Source: Marinifilum sp965230805
GTDB taxonomy: Bacteria; Bacteroidota; Bacteroidia; Bacteroidales; Marinifilaceae
NCBI RefSeq assembly: GCF_965230805.1
Contig: NZ_OZ246019.1
Span: 2,046,001-2,110,000 of the forward strand
Direction of reading: 5' to 3'
Length of the DNA: 64,000 nt
In this document: positions 43,872 through 53,265 of the stretch, in pieces
Layout of the letters: each line of letters starts with the position of its first letter
Numbering within the stretch: the stretch's first letter is position 1
Made by a program: the position numbers and the translations under genes
The notes under the pieces: model-generated
The model's database searches: none
Seen by the model: the letters and a program-made list of their open reading frames with translations, nothing else
What the model was told of the DNA's origin: nothing

Positions 43872-45206
43872 ATGGAAAATTTAAAATGGTCTAGATATAA
43901 TTTCCTTTTGAATTCTAGTCGACATGGGAAGTTTATTTATAATTCTTATACAAATACATTTTTAGAATTGGATGATTCGTTGTTTGAAGATTTTAATTCA
44001 TTATCTCAATCCAAAAGTGTACAAAAAGATCTGAGAGATATCTTTTCGCAAGAAGAGTTAATGTATTTTAAGGATAACTATATACTAAATGAAAGTGATG
44101 ATGATTTGGTTGATATAATGCATCATCAAAGTATGGCAAGAATTTTTGATAAAAAACATCTTGTATTAACAATAGCTCCAACCCAAAACTGCAATTTCAA
44201 TTGTTCATATTGTTATGAAAAATGGCGTAATTCAGGAAGTATGAGCGATGAGACAGAGGATGCTTTAATTAAACATTTGAATGAGCTAAAAGTAACATTT
44301 GGACTTGAAACTATTAATCTTACTTGGTATGGTGGTGAACCTTTATTGGAGCATATGAGAATTGCTTCATTAGGCAAAAAAATTAATAAACTAGGCATAA
44401 AAATTATTGAATGTGAAATTATCACTAATGGTTATTTGTTTAATGAGAAGAATGTTCAAACTTTGATTGATGTTGGTGTTAATCAGGTTCAGATTACGAT
44501 TGATGGATTTAAGGAAATTCATGACCAACGACGTCCACTTTTGAGTGGTATTGGTACATTTGATAAAATCATCAAAAATCTGGATTTCTTTTTTGCAAAT
44601 GAGAATAAGGATAAATTGACAATTGCTCTGAGGGTAAATATTGATAAGTCAAATTCTGACACATACTTGGAAACATACAATTGGCTTAAAAGTCGCTATC
44701 CCCAGGAGAATTTACTGGTATATCCGGGTTGGATTTATTTAGATGAAACCAATGAGAAAAAATGTGATTGTTTCGGAAGAAATGAGGCTACGGATTTTTG
44801 TTTAGATTTAAGTAAAAATAATGGTATCGTTTCAGAAAAAATATTTCCTGATGATATTAATATGGAATGTTTGGTTAGGAATCCTAATAGTTTAATTGTA
44901 GGATGGAAGGGAGAGATTTATAAATGTTTTGAGGATTTAGGAAATGAAGAGTTAATTGTAGGGAGTTTGCATGATAAAGATATTTGGACAAATCAAGAGC
45001 TTATTTCTAAATATTCTGTGGGAATTGATCATTATAATGATCCAAAATGTATAAAATGTTCTTATTTACCAATTTGTAATGGCGGATGTCCTCTAAGGCG
45101 ACTGGAAAATAAATATCATGGAAAGTCTAATGATTGTTGTACTCCTTTTAAAGGCAGGTTGAATGATTATTTAGAACTTTACTACGAGAATATACAAAGG
45201 AAATAA
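43872..45206 (+). CDS. Radical SAM/SPASM peptide-modifying enzyme
   Basis: 444 aa. Radical SAM motif CNFNCSYCYEKW (~residues 107-118) and a C-terminal SPASM/Twitch Cys set: CLVRNPNSLIVGWKGEIYKC followed by CIKCSYLPICNGGCPLRR and a final DCC. This architecture matches maturases that install thioether or other cross-links in ribosomal peptides. The adjacent double-glycine precursor 2 is its likely substrate. The exact chemistry cannot be read from sequence. Confidence 0.9.
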   Translation: MENLKWSRYNFLLNSSRHGKFIYNSYTNTFLELDDSLFEDFNSLSQSKSVQKDLRDIFSQEELMYFKDNYILNESDDDLVDIMHHQSMARIFDKKHLVLTIAPTQNCNFNCSYCYEKWRNSGSMSDETEDALIKHLNELKVTFGLETINLTWYGGEPLLEHMRIASLGKKINKLGIKIIECEIITNGYLFNEKNVQTLIDVGVNQVQITIDGFKEIHDQRRPLLSGIGTFDKIIKNLDFFFANENKDKLTIALRVNIDKSNSDTYLETYNWLKSRYPQENLLVYPGWIYLDETNEKKCDCFGRNEATDFCLDLSKNNGIVSEKIFPDDINMECLVRNPNSLIVGWKGEIYKCFEDLGNEELIVGSLHDKDIWTNQELISKYSVGIDHYNDPKCIKCSYLPICNGGCPLRRLENKYHGKSNDCCTPFKGRLNDYLELYYENIQRK

Positions 45207-45235
45207 ACCTTATGGTATTCATGTAGTAAATTCTT

Positions 45236-45268
45236 AAGCTTGAAACCTTATGGTTTCAGGCTTATTTT
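45236..45268 (+). terminator. Hairpin between radical SAM and exporter genes
   Basis: AAGCTTGAAACC pairs with GGTTTCAGGCTT (one mismatch), followed by ATTTTTG. The ATG at 45250 lies in its loop, arguing against that start for the exporter. Confidence 0.7.
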
Positions 45269-45312
45269 TGTTTATTTTTAGGCTTGAAACAAATTATGAA
45301 CTCCTATTTACC

Positions 45313-47520
45313 TTGAAAAAGCAATTTCCTCACTTTCGTCAGTTGGATGCCATGGATTGTGGCCCAACTTGTTTGCGCATGATAGCCAAGCACCATGGCA
45401 AGAATTATACACTTCAATCTTTACGCGATAAATCGCACATTACCCGCGAAGGGGTTTCGATGTTGGGAATTGCTGATGCTGCTGAAAGTATCGGAATGCG
45501 TAGTATAGGTGTACGCATTTCGTTCGATCAGTTGGCCAAGGAAGCGCCATTACCAGCTGTTTGTCACTGGGGACAAAACCATTTTGTAGTAGTTTATAAA
45601 GTGGAAATTAAGAAGAACAAAACAACAGTACATGTTGCCGATCCTGGTTCGGGCTTGCTTAAATTCACCAAAGATGAATTTATTAAACAATGGGCAAGTA
45701 CGCAAAGTCAAGGAGAGCTAAAAGGCCTGTGTTTGTTGTTGGAACCCACACCTGATTTCTACAAGCAAAAGGATGAAGATGTATCTCGTAAGAAAAGCAT
45801 TGGTTTTTTGTTAAGATATCTTAAGCCTTATCGCAAATTCATGATTCAGTTGGTTTTGGGAATGCTGTTTGGCTCTTTGCTACAACTAATTTTTCCATTT
45901 TTAACGCAATCTGTTGTCGATATTGGTATCAATACTCAGAATCTTAACTTTATTTATTTGGTGTTGATAGCACAATTGGTGCTATTTATTTCCCGAATGT
46001 CGGTTGAGTTTATACGCTCCTGGATATTATTGCACATTTCAACAAGAATCAACATTTCTTTAATATCTGATTTCCTGATTAAATTGATGAAGCTGCCAAT
46101 TGGTTTCTTCGATATTAAAATGATTGGGGATCTGTTACAAAGAATTCAGGATCACACAAGAATTGAAAATTTCTTGACATCATCTACCTTGAATGTATTG
46201 TTCTCGATGGTGAACTTATTGATTTTTGGAGTTGTACTGGCGGTTTACGATATGACTATTTTCCTGGTATTTATATTGGGATCAGCCTTGTACATCATTT
46301 GGGTAAATCTTTTCCTGAGAAAACGTCGAGAGTTGGATGGCAAACGATTTGCTCAAATGTCGAACAATCAGAATTCCTTGGTGCAGCTGATTACCGGAAT
46401 GCAGGAAATTAAGCTGAACAATTGCGAGAAGCAGAAGCGTTGGGAGTGGGAGCAGATACAGGCTGAATTGTTTCAGGTTCGTACCAAAGGCTTGGCGTTG
46501 AATCAATATCAAGTTTCAGGATCGATCTTTTTTAATGAAACTAAGAATATCATTATCACATTTCTTGCTGCAAAAGCAGTATTAGATGGCGGAATGACTT
46601 TGGGTATGATGCTGGCGGTGCAATATATCATTGGTCAGTTGAATTCTCCGCTTGATAATTTGGTACAGGTCATCCATTCCTGGCAAGATGCTAAGATCTC
46701 TTTAGAGCGTTTGGGTGAAATCCACGAAATGCAAGAGGAAGAGATTGAGGCGGATCAAAAACTCACCGAAATCCCCGATGAAAAAACCATTGATATTGAA
46801 AATGTGAGCTTTCAGTATGAGGGTCCGCATTCCGAAATGGTGTTGAATCAGGTAAATCTAAAAGTAGAAGAAGGCAAAACAACGGCAATTGTTGGTGCAT
46901 CGGGAAGTGGAAAAACCACTTTAATTAAGTTGATGCTTGGTTTTTATCCTAGCACCAAAGGCAGAATTTCCTTGGGAGGCACAACAATAGAAAACTATAG
47001 CTCGGCCATGTGGCGTCAAAACTGTGGTGTGGTAATGCAGGATGGTTTTATCTTCTCCGATACCATTGCCAAAAATATTGCTGTGGGAGTTGAGCATATC
47101 GATAAAAAAAGGTTGTTATATGCTGTTCAGGTGGCATGTATCGATAGTTTTATCGAAAGTTTGCCATTGCGTTACAATACCAATATTGGTGCTAACGGAC
47201 ATGGATTAAGTCAAGGGCAGAAACAACGAATTTTAATAGCTCGTGCAGTATATAAAAATCCGGAATTTCTGTTTTTTGATGAGGCCACCAATGCATTGGA
47301 TGCCAATAACGAGATGGCCATTATGAAGAAGCTAAATGAATTCAACAAGGGCAGAACGGTTGTTGTGGTTGCGCATCGCTTAAGCACAGTGCGAAATGCG
47401 GATAAAATCATTGTTTTGGAGAAAGGTGAAATTGTAGAGGAAGGCAGTCATGAAGAGTTAACGGCACTTCAAGGAAAGTATTATCAGTTGGTAAAAAATC
47501 AACTGGAGCTCGGTAATTAG
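45313..47520 (+). CDS. Peptidase C39 domain ABC exporter
   Basis: About 735 aa. N-terminal C39 peptidase with catalytic Cys in AMDCGPTCLRM, His in GQNHFVVV and Asp in VADPGSG; six-helix transmembrane domain (~165-440); ABC ATPase with Walker A VGASGSGKTT, signature LSQGQK and Walker B LFFDEATNALD. I favour TTG 45313, which gives the family-typical start KKQFPHFRQLDAMDCG; the ATG at 45250 sits inside a hairpin loop. It should cleave double-glycine leaders and export the cores. Confidence 0.92.
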   Translation: MKKQFPHFRQLDAMDCGPTCLRMIAKHHGKNYTLQSLRDKSHITREGVSMLGIADAAESIGMRSIGVRISFDQLAKEAPLPAVCHWGQNHFVVVYKVEIKKNKTTVHVADPGSGLLKFTKDEFIKQWASTQSQGELKGLCLLLEPTPDFYKQKDEDVSRKKSIGFLLRYLKPYRKFMIQLVLGMLFGSLLQLIFPFLTQSVVDIGINTQNLNFIYLVLIAQLVLFISRMSVEFIRSWILLHISTRINISLISDFLIKLMKLPIGFFDIKMIGDLLQRIQDHTRIENFLTSSTLNVLFSMVNLLIFGVVLAVYDMTIFLVFILGSALYIIWVNLFLRKRRELDGKRFAQMSNNQNSLVQLITGMQEIKLNNCEKQKRWEWEQIQAELFQVRTKGLALNQYQVSGSIFFNETKNIIITFLAAKAVLDGGMTLGMMLAVQYIIGQLNSPLDNLVQVIHSWQDAKISLERLGEIHEMQEEEIEADQKLTEIPDEKTIDIENVSFQYEGPHSEMVLNQVNLKVEEGKTTAIVGASGSGKTTLIKLMLGFYPSTKGRISLGGTTIENYSSAMWRQNCGVVMQDGFIFSDTIAKNIAVGVEHIDKKRLLYAVQVACIDSFIESLPLRYNTNIGANGHGLSQGQKQRILIARAVYKNPEFLFFDEATNALDANNEMAIMKKLNEFNKGRTVVVVAHRLSTVRNADKIIVLEKGEIVEEGSHEELTALQGKYYQLVKNQLELGN

Positions 47521-47621
47521 ATCCTGATTGTTATGAGAGATATGATTTTCATAGAGTATTATATTTTAAGAAGAAAGAAAATTATTTGTATTCAGAACCT
47601 ACAGGCTTGATATTGATTAGT

Positions 47622-47874
47622 TTTTACAATGAGTTAGGAGATGGTTTTCACGAGAGGATAGATAAACGTGCATTATTAATGTGTTAAGTGATTGGGCTTT
47701 AGAAGCTAGGAAAAAGATTGAAGTATATTACAAAGATCAAGTTGTAGGAGCTTGCCTTGCTGACATGATAGTAAAGGAAGGATAATTATTGAGCTAAAGG
47801 CAGTTGAAAAATTAGCTCGCAAATACGAGATACAGCTTGGTTTACTTCATATTTTTGTACTTAGGCCACAATAG
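47622..47874 (+). pseudogene. Remnant of a GxxExxY-family protein
   Basis: Translated pieces in shifting frames spell the family motif (FYNELGDGFHERIDKRALL, then KIEVYYKDQVVGACLADMIV, IIIELKAVEKLARKYEIQL). Stops and frameshifts interrupt it. The family is a PD-(D/E)XK-like protein common in Bacteroidota. It separates the exporter from the HlyD gene. Confidence 0.7.
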
Positions 47875-47941
47875 AAGAGAAAAGTTTTCACAAAAAAATA
47901 TCATACAGAATCATTAATTTCTGTGTAATCAGCGTCAAAAA

Positions 47942-49240
47942 ATGGAAAAAGACCCGAATATAGAACTACGATCAGACGAAGTAAAAGAGATACTTGGAAG
48001 AGTTCCAAACTGGATTATTAGAAGTGGAACTACTTTGTTTTTTATCGTGATTGCTGCCCTTGTTATTGGTAGTTATTTTTTTCGATACCCTGATATAATT
48101 AATTCCAAGTTGATTCTAACCACATTAAATCCACCTGCCGAATTGGTGGCTCGATCCAGTGGAAAGATACAGGAATTGTATGTAAAGGATAATGAAGAAA
48201 TAAAAGAGGGAAGCTTATTGGCGATTATTGAAAATCCTGCTTTTAATGAGGATGTTTTTGCTTTAAAAGAAAAACTGGAAACATTTCAAGCTCATATTAC
48301 GGGAAGCGAGGATATTGATGCATCTATGATAGAAGGACCGTTTAGGTTGGGAGTTGTTCAATCTTATTACAATATATTTTTAAAGTCGTGTGCGGATTAT
48401 CAGCGCTTTTTTGAGTTGGAGTATTACGACAGAAAGATTGACTCCTATAACAAGCAAATCAGTAAATACAATATGTATTACAATCGTCAGTATCAGCAAA
48501 AGAAAATTTTGGAAAGTGAATTGGCCATTACTAAAAAACAATACGAAAGAGATTCTTCGCTATATGAAAGGGGCGTAATTGCGCAGCAAGCGTTTCAAAA
48601 TTCGAAGAAGGTATATTTAGAAAGTTCATACACTTTTCATGGTGCACGATCTGCCTTAGCTTCTACACAAATTAACATTTCGGATGTAGAACAGCAGATC
48701 ATTGATTTGGAATTAAAGAAGGAAAGTGAAAGGAAAGATCTTCAAAATTTAATGATACAATCTTTTGATCAGCTAAAGGCTCAAATAGATATTTGGGAAC
48801 AAAACTATCTGATACGAACACCTATAGATGGTAGGGTAAGTTTCAATAGATTTTATACCTCAAACCAGAATGTTAAGGAAGGGGAACGTGTTTTTACGGT
48901 ACTTCCGATTGATTCGACTAAAGTTGTAGCAAGGGTTGAGTTAGGTATTACCGGAGCGGGTAAAGTAAAAGTCGGGCAAAGGGTGAATATTAAATTGGAT
49001 AATTATCCATATTTAGAATATGGCATGCTTGAAGGAACCATACGATCGATTTCAAAAGTTCCCGAAGATCAGAAATATAGTTTGGATGTGGATTTTCCGA
49101 AGGGATTGGTAACCAATTATGGGATTGAACTTGAATTTGCTCAAAAAATTGAAGGGAATGCTGAAATTATTACTGAAGATCTGCGATTGTTACAAAGAAT
49201 TTTTAATCCAATTCGAGCCTTGTTAAAAGAGAGGTTATAA
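47942..49240 (+). CDS. HlyD-family membrane-fusion secretion protein
   Basis: 432 aa. One N-terminal transmembrane helix (~residues 34-52), a biotinyl-lipoyl-like half (ARSSGKIQELYVKDNEEIKE), a long coiled-coil hairpin (~120-290) and a beta-barrel (YLIRTPIDGRVSF, then VGQRVNIKLDNYPYLEYG). It bridges an ABC exporter to an outer-membrane channel in type I-like peptide secretion and is the natural partner of the C39 exporter upstream, despite the ~420-bp gap holding a pseudogene. Confidence 0.9.
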   Translation: MEKDPNIELRSDEVKEILGRVPNWIIRSGTTLFFIVIAALVIGSYFFRYPDIINSKLILTTLNPPAELVARSSGKIQELYVKDNEEIKEGSLLAIIENPAFNEDVFALKEKLETFQAHITGSEDIDASMIEGPFRLGVVQSYYNIFLKSCADYQRFFELEYYDRKIDSYNKQISKYNMYYNRQYQQKKILESELAITKKQYERDSSLYERGVIAQQAFQNSKKVYLESSYTFHGARSALASTQINISDVEQQIIDLELKKESERKDLQNLMIQSFDQLKAQIDIWEQNYLIRTPIDGRVSFNRFYTSNQNVKEGERVFTVLPIDSTKVVARVELGITGAGKVKVGQRVNIKLDNYPYLEYGMLEGTIRSISKVPEDQKYSLDVDFPKGLVTNYGIELEFAQKIEGNAEIITEDLRLLQRIFNPIRALLKERL

Positions 49241-49398
49241 GTCGGGATATTTTTTTATAGATTCTTAATAGAAGCGCTGCAGTGAGAAACTATATGCAGC
49301 GCAATCACATTCATATAGGTACATAAGAAAGTGTATGGATTCCTTCTTAATTATTTGTAGTTTTGGTTTTTTTACTAAGCAAAGCTATTATTTAAAAG

Positions 49399-50385
49399 AT
49401 GAAGATAAGAGTTCTGATCATTTTTATTCTGCTAGATATTGCAAGTGCTGCTGCACAACAACAGGTAGAACCATTTAAGACCCACAACCAGAGTCCGTTG
49501 ATTCATTTTTTTGGTATTCCAAATAGTAGTGGAGGAAATGTTCTGTCGAAAAAGCAGTTTATCTTCAGCAATTGCCTTAATATAGCCAATAATGCTACCT
49601 CTTCCCAATTGCAAGAGGAAGCCATTTATTTGGATGGGGAAATGTACCGAAACGATTTGTTTTTTCGTTATGGTGTAAGTAATAAGTTACAGGTTGAAGT
49701 AAATGTACCTTTAATTCGTCACTCAACTGGTTTAATGGATCCGTTTATCTCAGGATGGCATGAAACATTTGGATTACCTGGAAAATCGCGTGAAGTAATG
49801 TCTAATCACAATCTTACCTACTTATATCGTGAAAATGAGACCACGCATTTGTTATTGGACGAAGGAAGGCTTGATATTGGGGATATTGCAGTACGTTTGA
49901 CTACTCCGATCCTAAAAAAAAGCTATTTTCAGTTATCTTTTAGTACATCTTTTAAACTGTCAACCGGAAAAAAGGATAATTTGATAGGTAGTGGTACAAA
50001 TGATGTGAGTTTTAACCTTTCCGCTTCCTCTTTTTCTAAGCAAAATGAACAAACTTTTACTTGGTTTTATTCACTAGGATATTTGCACATTGGCTCAGGG
50101 GCGGTTTTGAATGATGTGCTGAGTAATAATGTGATATTTGGGAGTATTGGGACGGCTTATCATTTAAGTAAGAGGTGGATTCCTAAGGTGCAGTTTGATT
50201 TTCACACTGGGTTTTACAAAGGATCAACAACGCGACAATTGGGGGAGGAGTCGATTCAATTGGTAATAGGAACAGATTTTTCCTTATCGAAAAAATTGAA
50301 TTTATCGGCGGCCTTTTCTGAGGATTTAATTGTTAATACAGCACCTGATTTTGTTTTACAATTTGGGGTTTCATATCAACTTTAA
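49399..50385 (+). CDS. Outer-membrane beta-barrel protein, DUF3187-like
   Basis: 328 aa with a signal peptide (ending ASAAAQ). Features NQSPLIHFFGIP near the N-terminus, regular amphipathic beta strands and a C-terminal aromatic-containing strand FVLQFGVSYQL suggest a barrel of the DUF3187 type. Substrate unknown. It stands alone between HlyD and the YccF gene, and I cannot tell whether it serves the exporter. Confidence 0.65.
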   Translation: MKIRVLIIFILLDIASAAAQQQVEPFKTHNQSPLIHFFGIPNSSGGNVLSKKQFIFSNCLNIANNATSSQLQEEAIYLDGEMYRNDLFFRYGVSNKLQVEVNVPLIRHSTGLMDPFISGWHETFGLPGKSREVMSNHNLTYLYRENETTHLLLDEGRLDIGDIAVRLTTPILKKSYFQLSFSTSFKLSTGKKDNLIGSGTNDVSFNLSASSFSKQNEQTFTWFYSLGYLHIGSGAVLNDVLSNNVIFGSIGTAYHLSKRWIPKVQFDFHTGFYKGSTTRQLGEESIQLVIGTDFSLSKKLNLSAAFSEDLIVNTAPDFVLQFGVSYQL

Positions 50386-50396
50386 TATCAAAAATT

Positions 50397-50765
50397 ATGA
50401 GCATTATAGGAAATATTATTTGGATTGTTTTTGGAGGAATTTTAATTTTCTTTCAGTATTTAATTGCCGGATTAGTAATGTGTTTCACCATTATAGGAAT
50501 ACCATTCGGAATTAAAATTATGCAATTGTCGATTTTGGGATTGGCTCCTTTTGGTCAACGGGTGCAATACAACGATAATGCCGGTGGGTGTTTAAGTACC
50601 TTATTAAATGTGATTTGGATATTTATTGGAGGAATTTGGATTGCCTTAACTCACCTTTTATTTGCCTTACTATTTGCGATCACCATTATTGGAATTCCAT
50701 TTGCAGCTCAACATGTAAAACTTGCGGGATTTGCTTTAACACCTTTTGGGAAAAGCATAGGATGA
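50397..50765 (+). CDS. YccF domain membrane protein
   Basis: 122 aa with two YccF repeats: WIVFGGILIFFQYLIAGL..CFTIIGIPFG and WIFIGGIWIALTHLLFALLFAITIIGIPFA, each a pair of membrane helices. Function unknown. 11 bp behind the barrel protein gene and probably co-transcribed. Confidence 0.88.
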   Translation: MSIIGNIIWIVFGGILIFFQYLIAGLVMCFTIIGIPFGIKIMQLSILGLAPFGQRVQYNDNAGGCLSTLLNVIWIFIGGIWIALTHLLFALLFAITIIGIPFAAQHVKLAGFALTPFGKSIG

Positions 50766-50789
50766 AAAAAACTAAACTTCTTAAAAAGA

Positions 50790-50820
50790 AATATCCCGGC
50801 CGAAGAGGCACGGGATTTTC
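50790..50820 (+). terminator. Terminator after YccF gene
   Basis: ATCCCG pairs with CGGGAT around a GC-rich loop, followed by TTTT. Confidence 0.6.
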
Positions 50821-51140
50821 ACAAAATACTTAAACAACAAACACTAACATAAACGTTCCTAACGCGTATGAGTTACAAATATGAGAAGAATAATTTGGAA
50901 ATAAAAGCTATTGAGAGCTTATAATGTCTAAATTATCAAATACTTAGGTCGAAAACGTTTGTGTTGTCCTTATTTATTTTCAATTTAAATACTACTAGAT
51001 CTTTTTTACTCAAAAAACAAAAATGCTCCACGTGGAACATTCCTGTTCTTTTTTTATTTCATTTTCAGAAGATTGCTTATTTAAGGCTCAATGATATTAT
51101 TCTGATACCTTTGCTTTTTTAACTAAAACATTACACAAAA
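50821..51140. other. Intergenic gap with a parS-like palindrome
   Basis: No gene seen. AT-rich except for the palindrome at 51024-51039. Confidence 0.5.
51024..51039. promoter_or_regulatory. parS-like site (candidate ParB binding site)
   Basis: TGCTCCACGTGGAACA differs by one base from the palindrome TGTTCCACGTGGAACA, a form of the general parS consensus TGTTNCACGTGNAACA. parS sites cluster near replication origins. Confidence 0.5.
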
Positions 51141-52619
51141 TTGAATCCTCTTAAGAAACTTGCAGGCGAAACGGCAATTTATGGTGTTAGCTCCATTGTT
51201 GGCCGATTTCTAAATTGGCTGTTGGTTCCCTTATACACCTATATTTTTGCACCCAACGAATATGGAATTGTTGCCAATTTAATGTCGTACGTTGCTATCT
51301 TCCTGGTTTTACTTACCTATGGAATGGAAACTGGATATTTTCGCTTTGCGAACAAAGAAGGTAAAGCTGATATTACTTTTAGCACAGGTTTTTTAAGTTT
51401 ATGCTTATCGACAATTGTTTTTTGGATATTGATTCTTGTATTTGTCAAGCCTCTGTCAGACTACCTTAGCATTGCAGACCACAAAGAATATCTGTTATTG
51501 CTAGCAGCAACTTTGGGGTTTGATGCCATAACAGCTTTGCCTTTTGCTAAGCTCCGCTTGCAAAACAAAGCGTTTAGATATGCGGGCTTAAAATTGATTA
51601 ATATTTTTACAAATTTGGGAATAAATTTGTTTTTCCTTGTTTTATGCCCGTGGATTAATATAAACTTTCCTAACATTCCGATTGAAACAATCTGGAATCC
51701 GCACATTGGGGTTGGTTATATATTTATTGCTTTTTGTGTGGCCTCACTTCTAAATTTCATTCTTTTATTGCCTGATTTTAAGTTTGTAAGTTTTAAATTG
51801 GATCTTGGATTGTTCAAAGAGCTTTTATCTTACTCTTGGCCAATCCTTGTGGTTAGTGTGTGTGGACAAATTAATTTGAATTTGGATAAAATGCTAATGC
51901 CAAATTTAATTCCAGCCAAATTAGATCCGATGTATCAAACCGGAATTTATGCGGCGAATTACAAACTTGCGGTAATTATGACCCTCTTTATTCAATCATT
52001 TCGGTATGCATTTGAGCCATTTTTTTTCGCACAGGCTAAAAAGGAGAATTCAAAACAAATTTACGCTGATGTTCTAAAATATTTCACTGTGTTTTGTTTA
52101 TTGATTTTTTTAGGCGTAATGTTCTATATCGACATCGTAAAACTTCTTATAAAATCGAGTTATCACGAAGGATTAAAAATTGTTCCTTATGTTCTTTTGG
52201 GTAATTTATTCTTCGGTGTTTTCTTTTCACTATCGCTTTGGTACAAATTAAGTAATAAAACCAAATACGGTGCCTTATTGGCAATGTCAGGATCAATAGT
52301 AACCATCCTTATAAATATTCTTCTTGTCCCTAAAATGGGATATCAGGGAGCAGCTTATGCTGTTTTGATTTGTTTTGCTATGATGATGGTGGTTTCGTAT
52401 TTATTGGGGCAAAAACATTATCCGATCCCTTACGACATTAAAAGGATTCTTTTCTATTTTCTTTTTGCGATGATTCTTTTTGCCATTGGCACCCAAATAA
52501 ACATCGATAATCAATGGTTAAGAATGCTTGTAAAGACGCCTCTTTTATTTGCCTTTATTGGGCTGGTAATTCATAAGGAAAAGTTGTGGGGAAAGATAAA
52601 AAGCTGGGTAAATAAGTAA
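51141..52619 (+). CDS. Polysaccharide flippase (Wzx/MATE-like)
   Basis: 492 aa from a TTG start, the only reasonable start before the first helix (MNPLKKLAGETAIYGVSSIVGRFL). About 12-14 membrane helices of the oligosaccharide flippase/MurJ-like fold. It likely moves lipid-linked sugars across the inner membrane. It begins a run of co-directional core genes. Confidence 0.88.
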   Translation: MNPLKKLAGETAIYGVSSIVGRFLNWLLVPLYTYIFAPNEYGIVANLMSYVAIFLVLLTYGMETGYFRFANKEGKADITFSTGFLSLCLSTIVFWILILVFVKPLSDYLSIADHKEYLLLLAATLGFDAITALPFAKLRLQNKAFRYAGLKLINIFTNLGINLFFLVLCPWININFPNIPIETIWNPHIGVGYIFIAFCVASLLNFILLLPDFKFVSFKLDLGLFKELLSYSWPILVVSVCGQINLNLDKMLMPNLIPAKLDPMYQTGIYAANYKLAVIMTLFIQSFRYAFEPFFFAQAKKENSKQIYADVLKYFTVFCLLIFLGVMFYIDIVKLLIKSSYHEGLKIVPYVLLGNLFFGVFFSLSLWYKLSNKTKYGALLAMSGSIVTILINILLVPKMGYQGAAYAVLICFAMMMVVSYLLGQKHYPIPYDIKRILFYFLFAMILFAIGTQINIDNQWLRMLVKTPLLFAFIGLVIHKEKLWGKIKSWVNK

Positions 52620-52736
52620 CTCCTATTGGTAGAATTTGGATGCTCCTTAATACCGCAATTACCTTTCATAAGAGATATGAATAGTGTATCTTAGCGAATC
52701 GATAAAAATTAGCATCAAACCTTAAATTATAGACAA

Positions 52737-53171
52737 ATGAAAGTGAAAATCGTTAACAAATCGAAACACGGTTTGCCAAAATATAGTACGGACTTATCAG
52801 CAGGTATGGATTTAAGAGCCAATATCAACGAACCTGTTTTTTTAAAATCTTTGGAAAGAAAGTTAATACCCACGGGTTTATTTATTGAGTTGCCGGCTGG
52901 TTACGAAGCTCAAATTCGACCTAGAAGCGGTATGGCATTAAAGGAAGGGATCTCAGTTTTAAATACTCCTGGCACAATCGATGCTGATTATCGTGGAGAA
53001 ATAGGGGTGATTCTGGTTAATCTTTCGAACCAACTTGTTGAAATTAATGATGGGGATAGAATCTGTCAGATGGTGGTTGCAGCTCACGAAAAAGTGATAT
53101 GGGAGGCTGTTGAGGAATTGGAAGTATCTGAACGAGGTGAGGGAGGATTTGGACATACAGGCAAAGCTTAA
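52737..53171 (+). CDS. dut: dUTP diphosphatase
   Basis: 144 aa with all five dUTPase motifs: AGMDLRA, RPRSGMALK, NTPGTIDADYRGEIGV, GDRICQMVV and the Gly-rich C-terminal GEGGFGHTG. It hydrolyses dUTP to dUMP, keeping uracil out of DNA. Confidence 0.96.
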   Translation: MKVKIVNKSKHGLPKYSTDLSAGMDLRANINEPVFLKSLERKLIPTGLFIELPAGYEAQIRPRSGMALKEGISVLNTPGTIDADYRGEIGVILVNLSNQLVEINDGDRICQMVVAAHEKVIWEAVEELEVSERGEGGFGHTGKA

Positions 53172-53265
53172 TCGTTAAAAAATATTAAATCCGATTGATT
53201 GTAAAGTCTAAATCTTAAATTTGAAGCGAATTTATTTTATACAACACTACTACAAATTTTAAACA

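Noticed and set aside
50762..50833. Possible 23-aa peptide overlapping the YccF stop
   Set aside because: Lies over a terminator-like hairpin and has no supporting motif.
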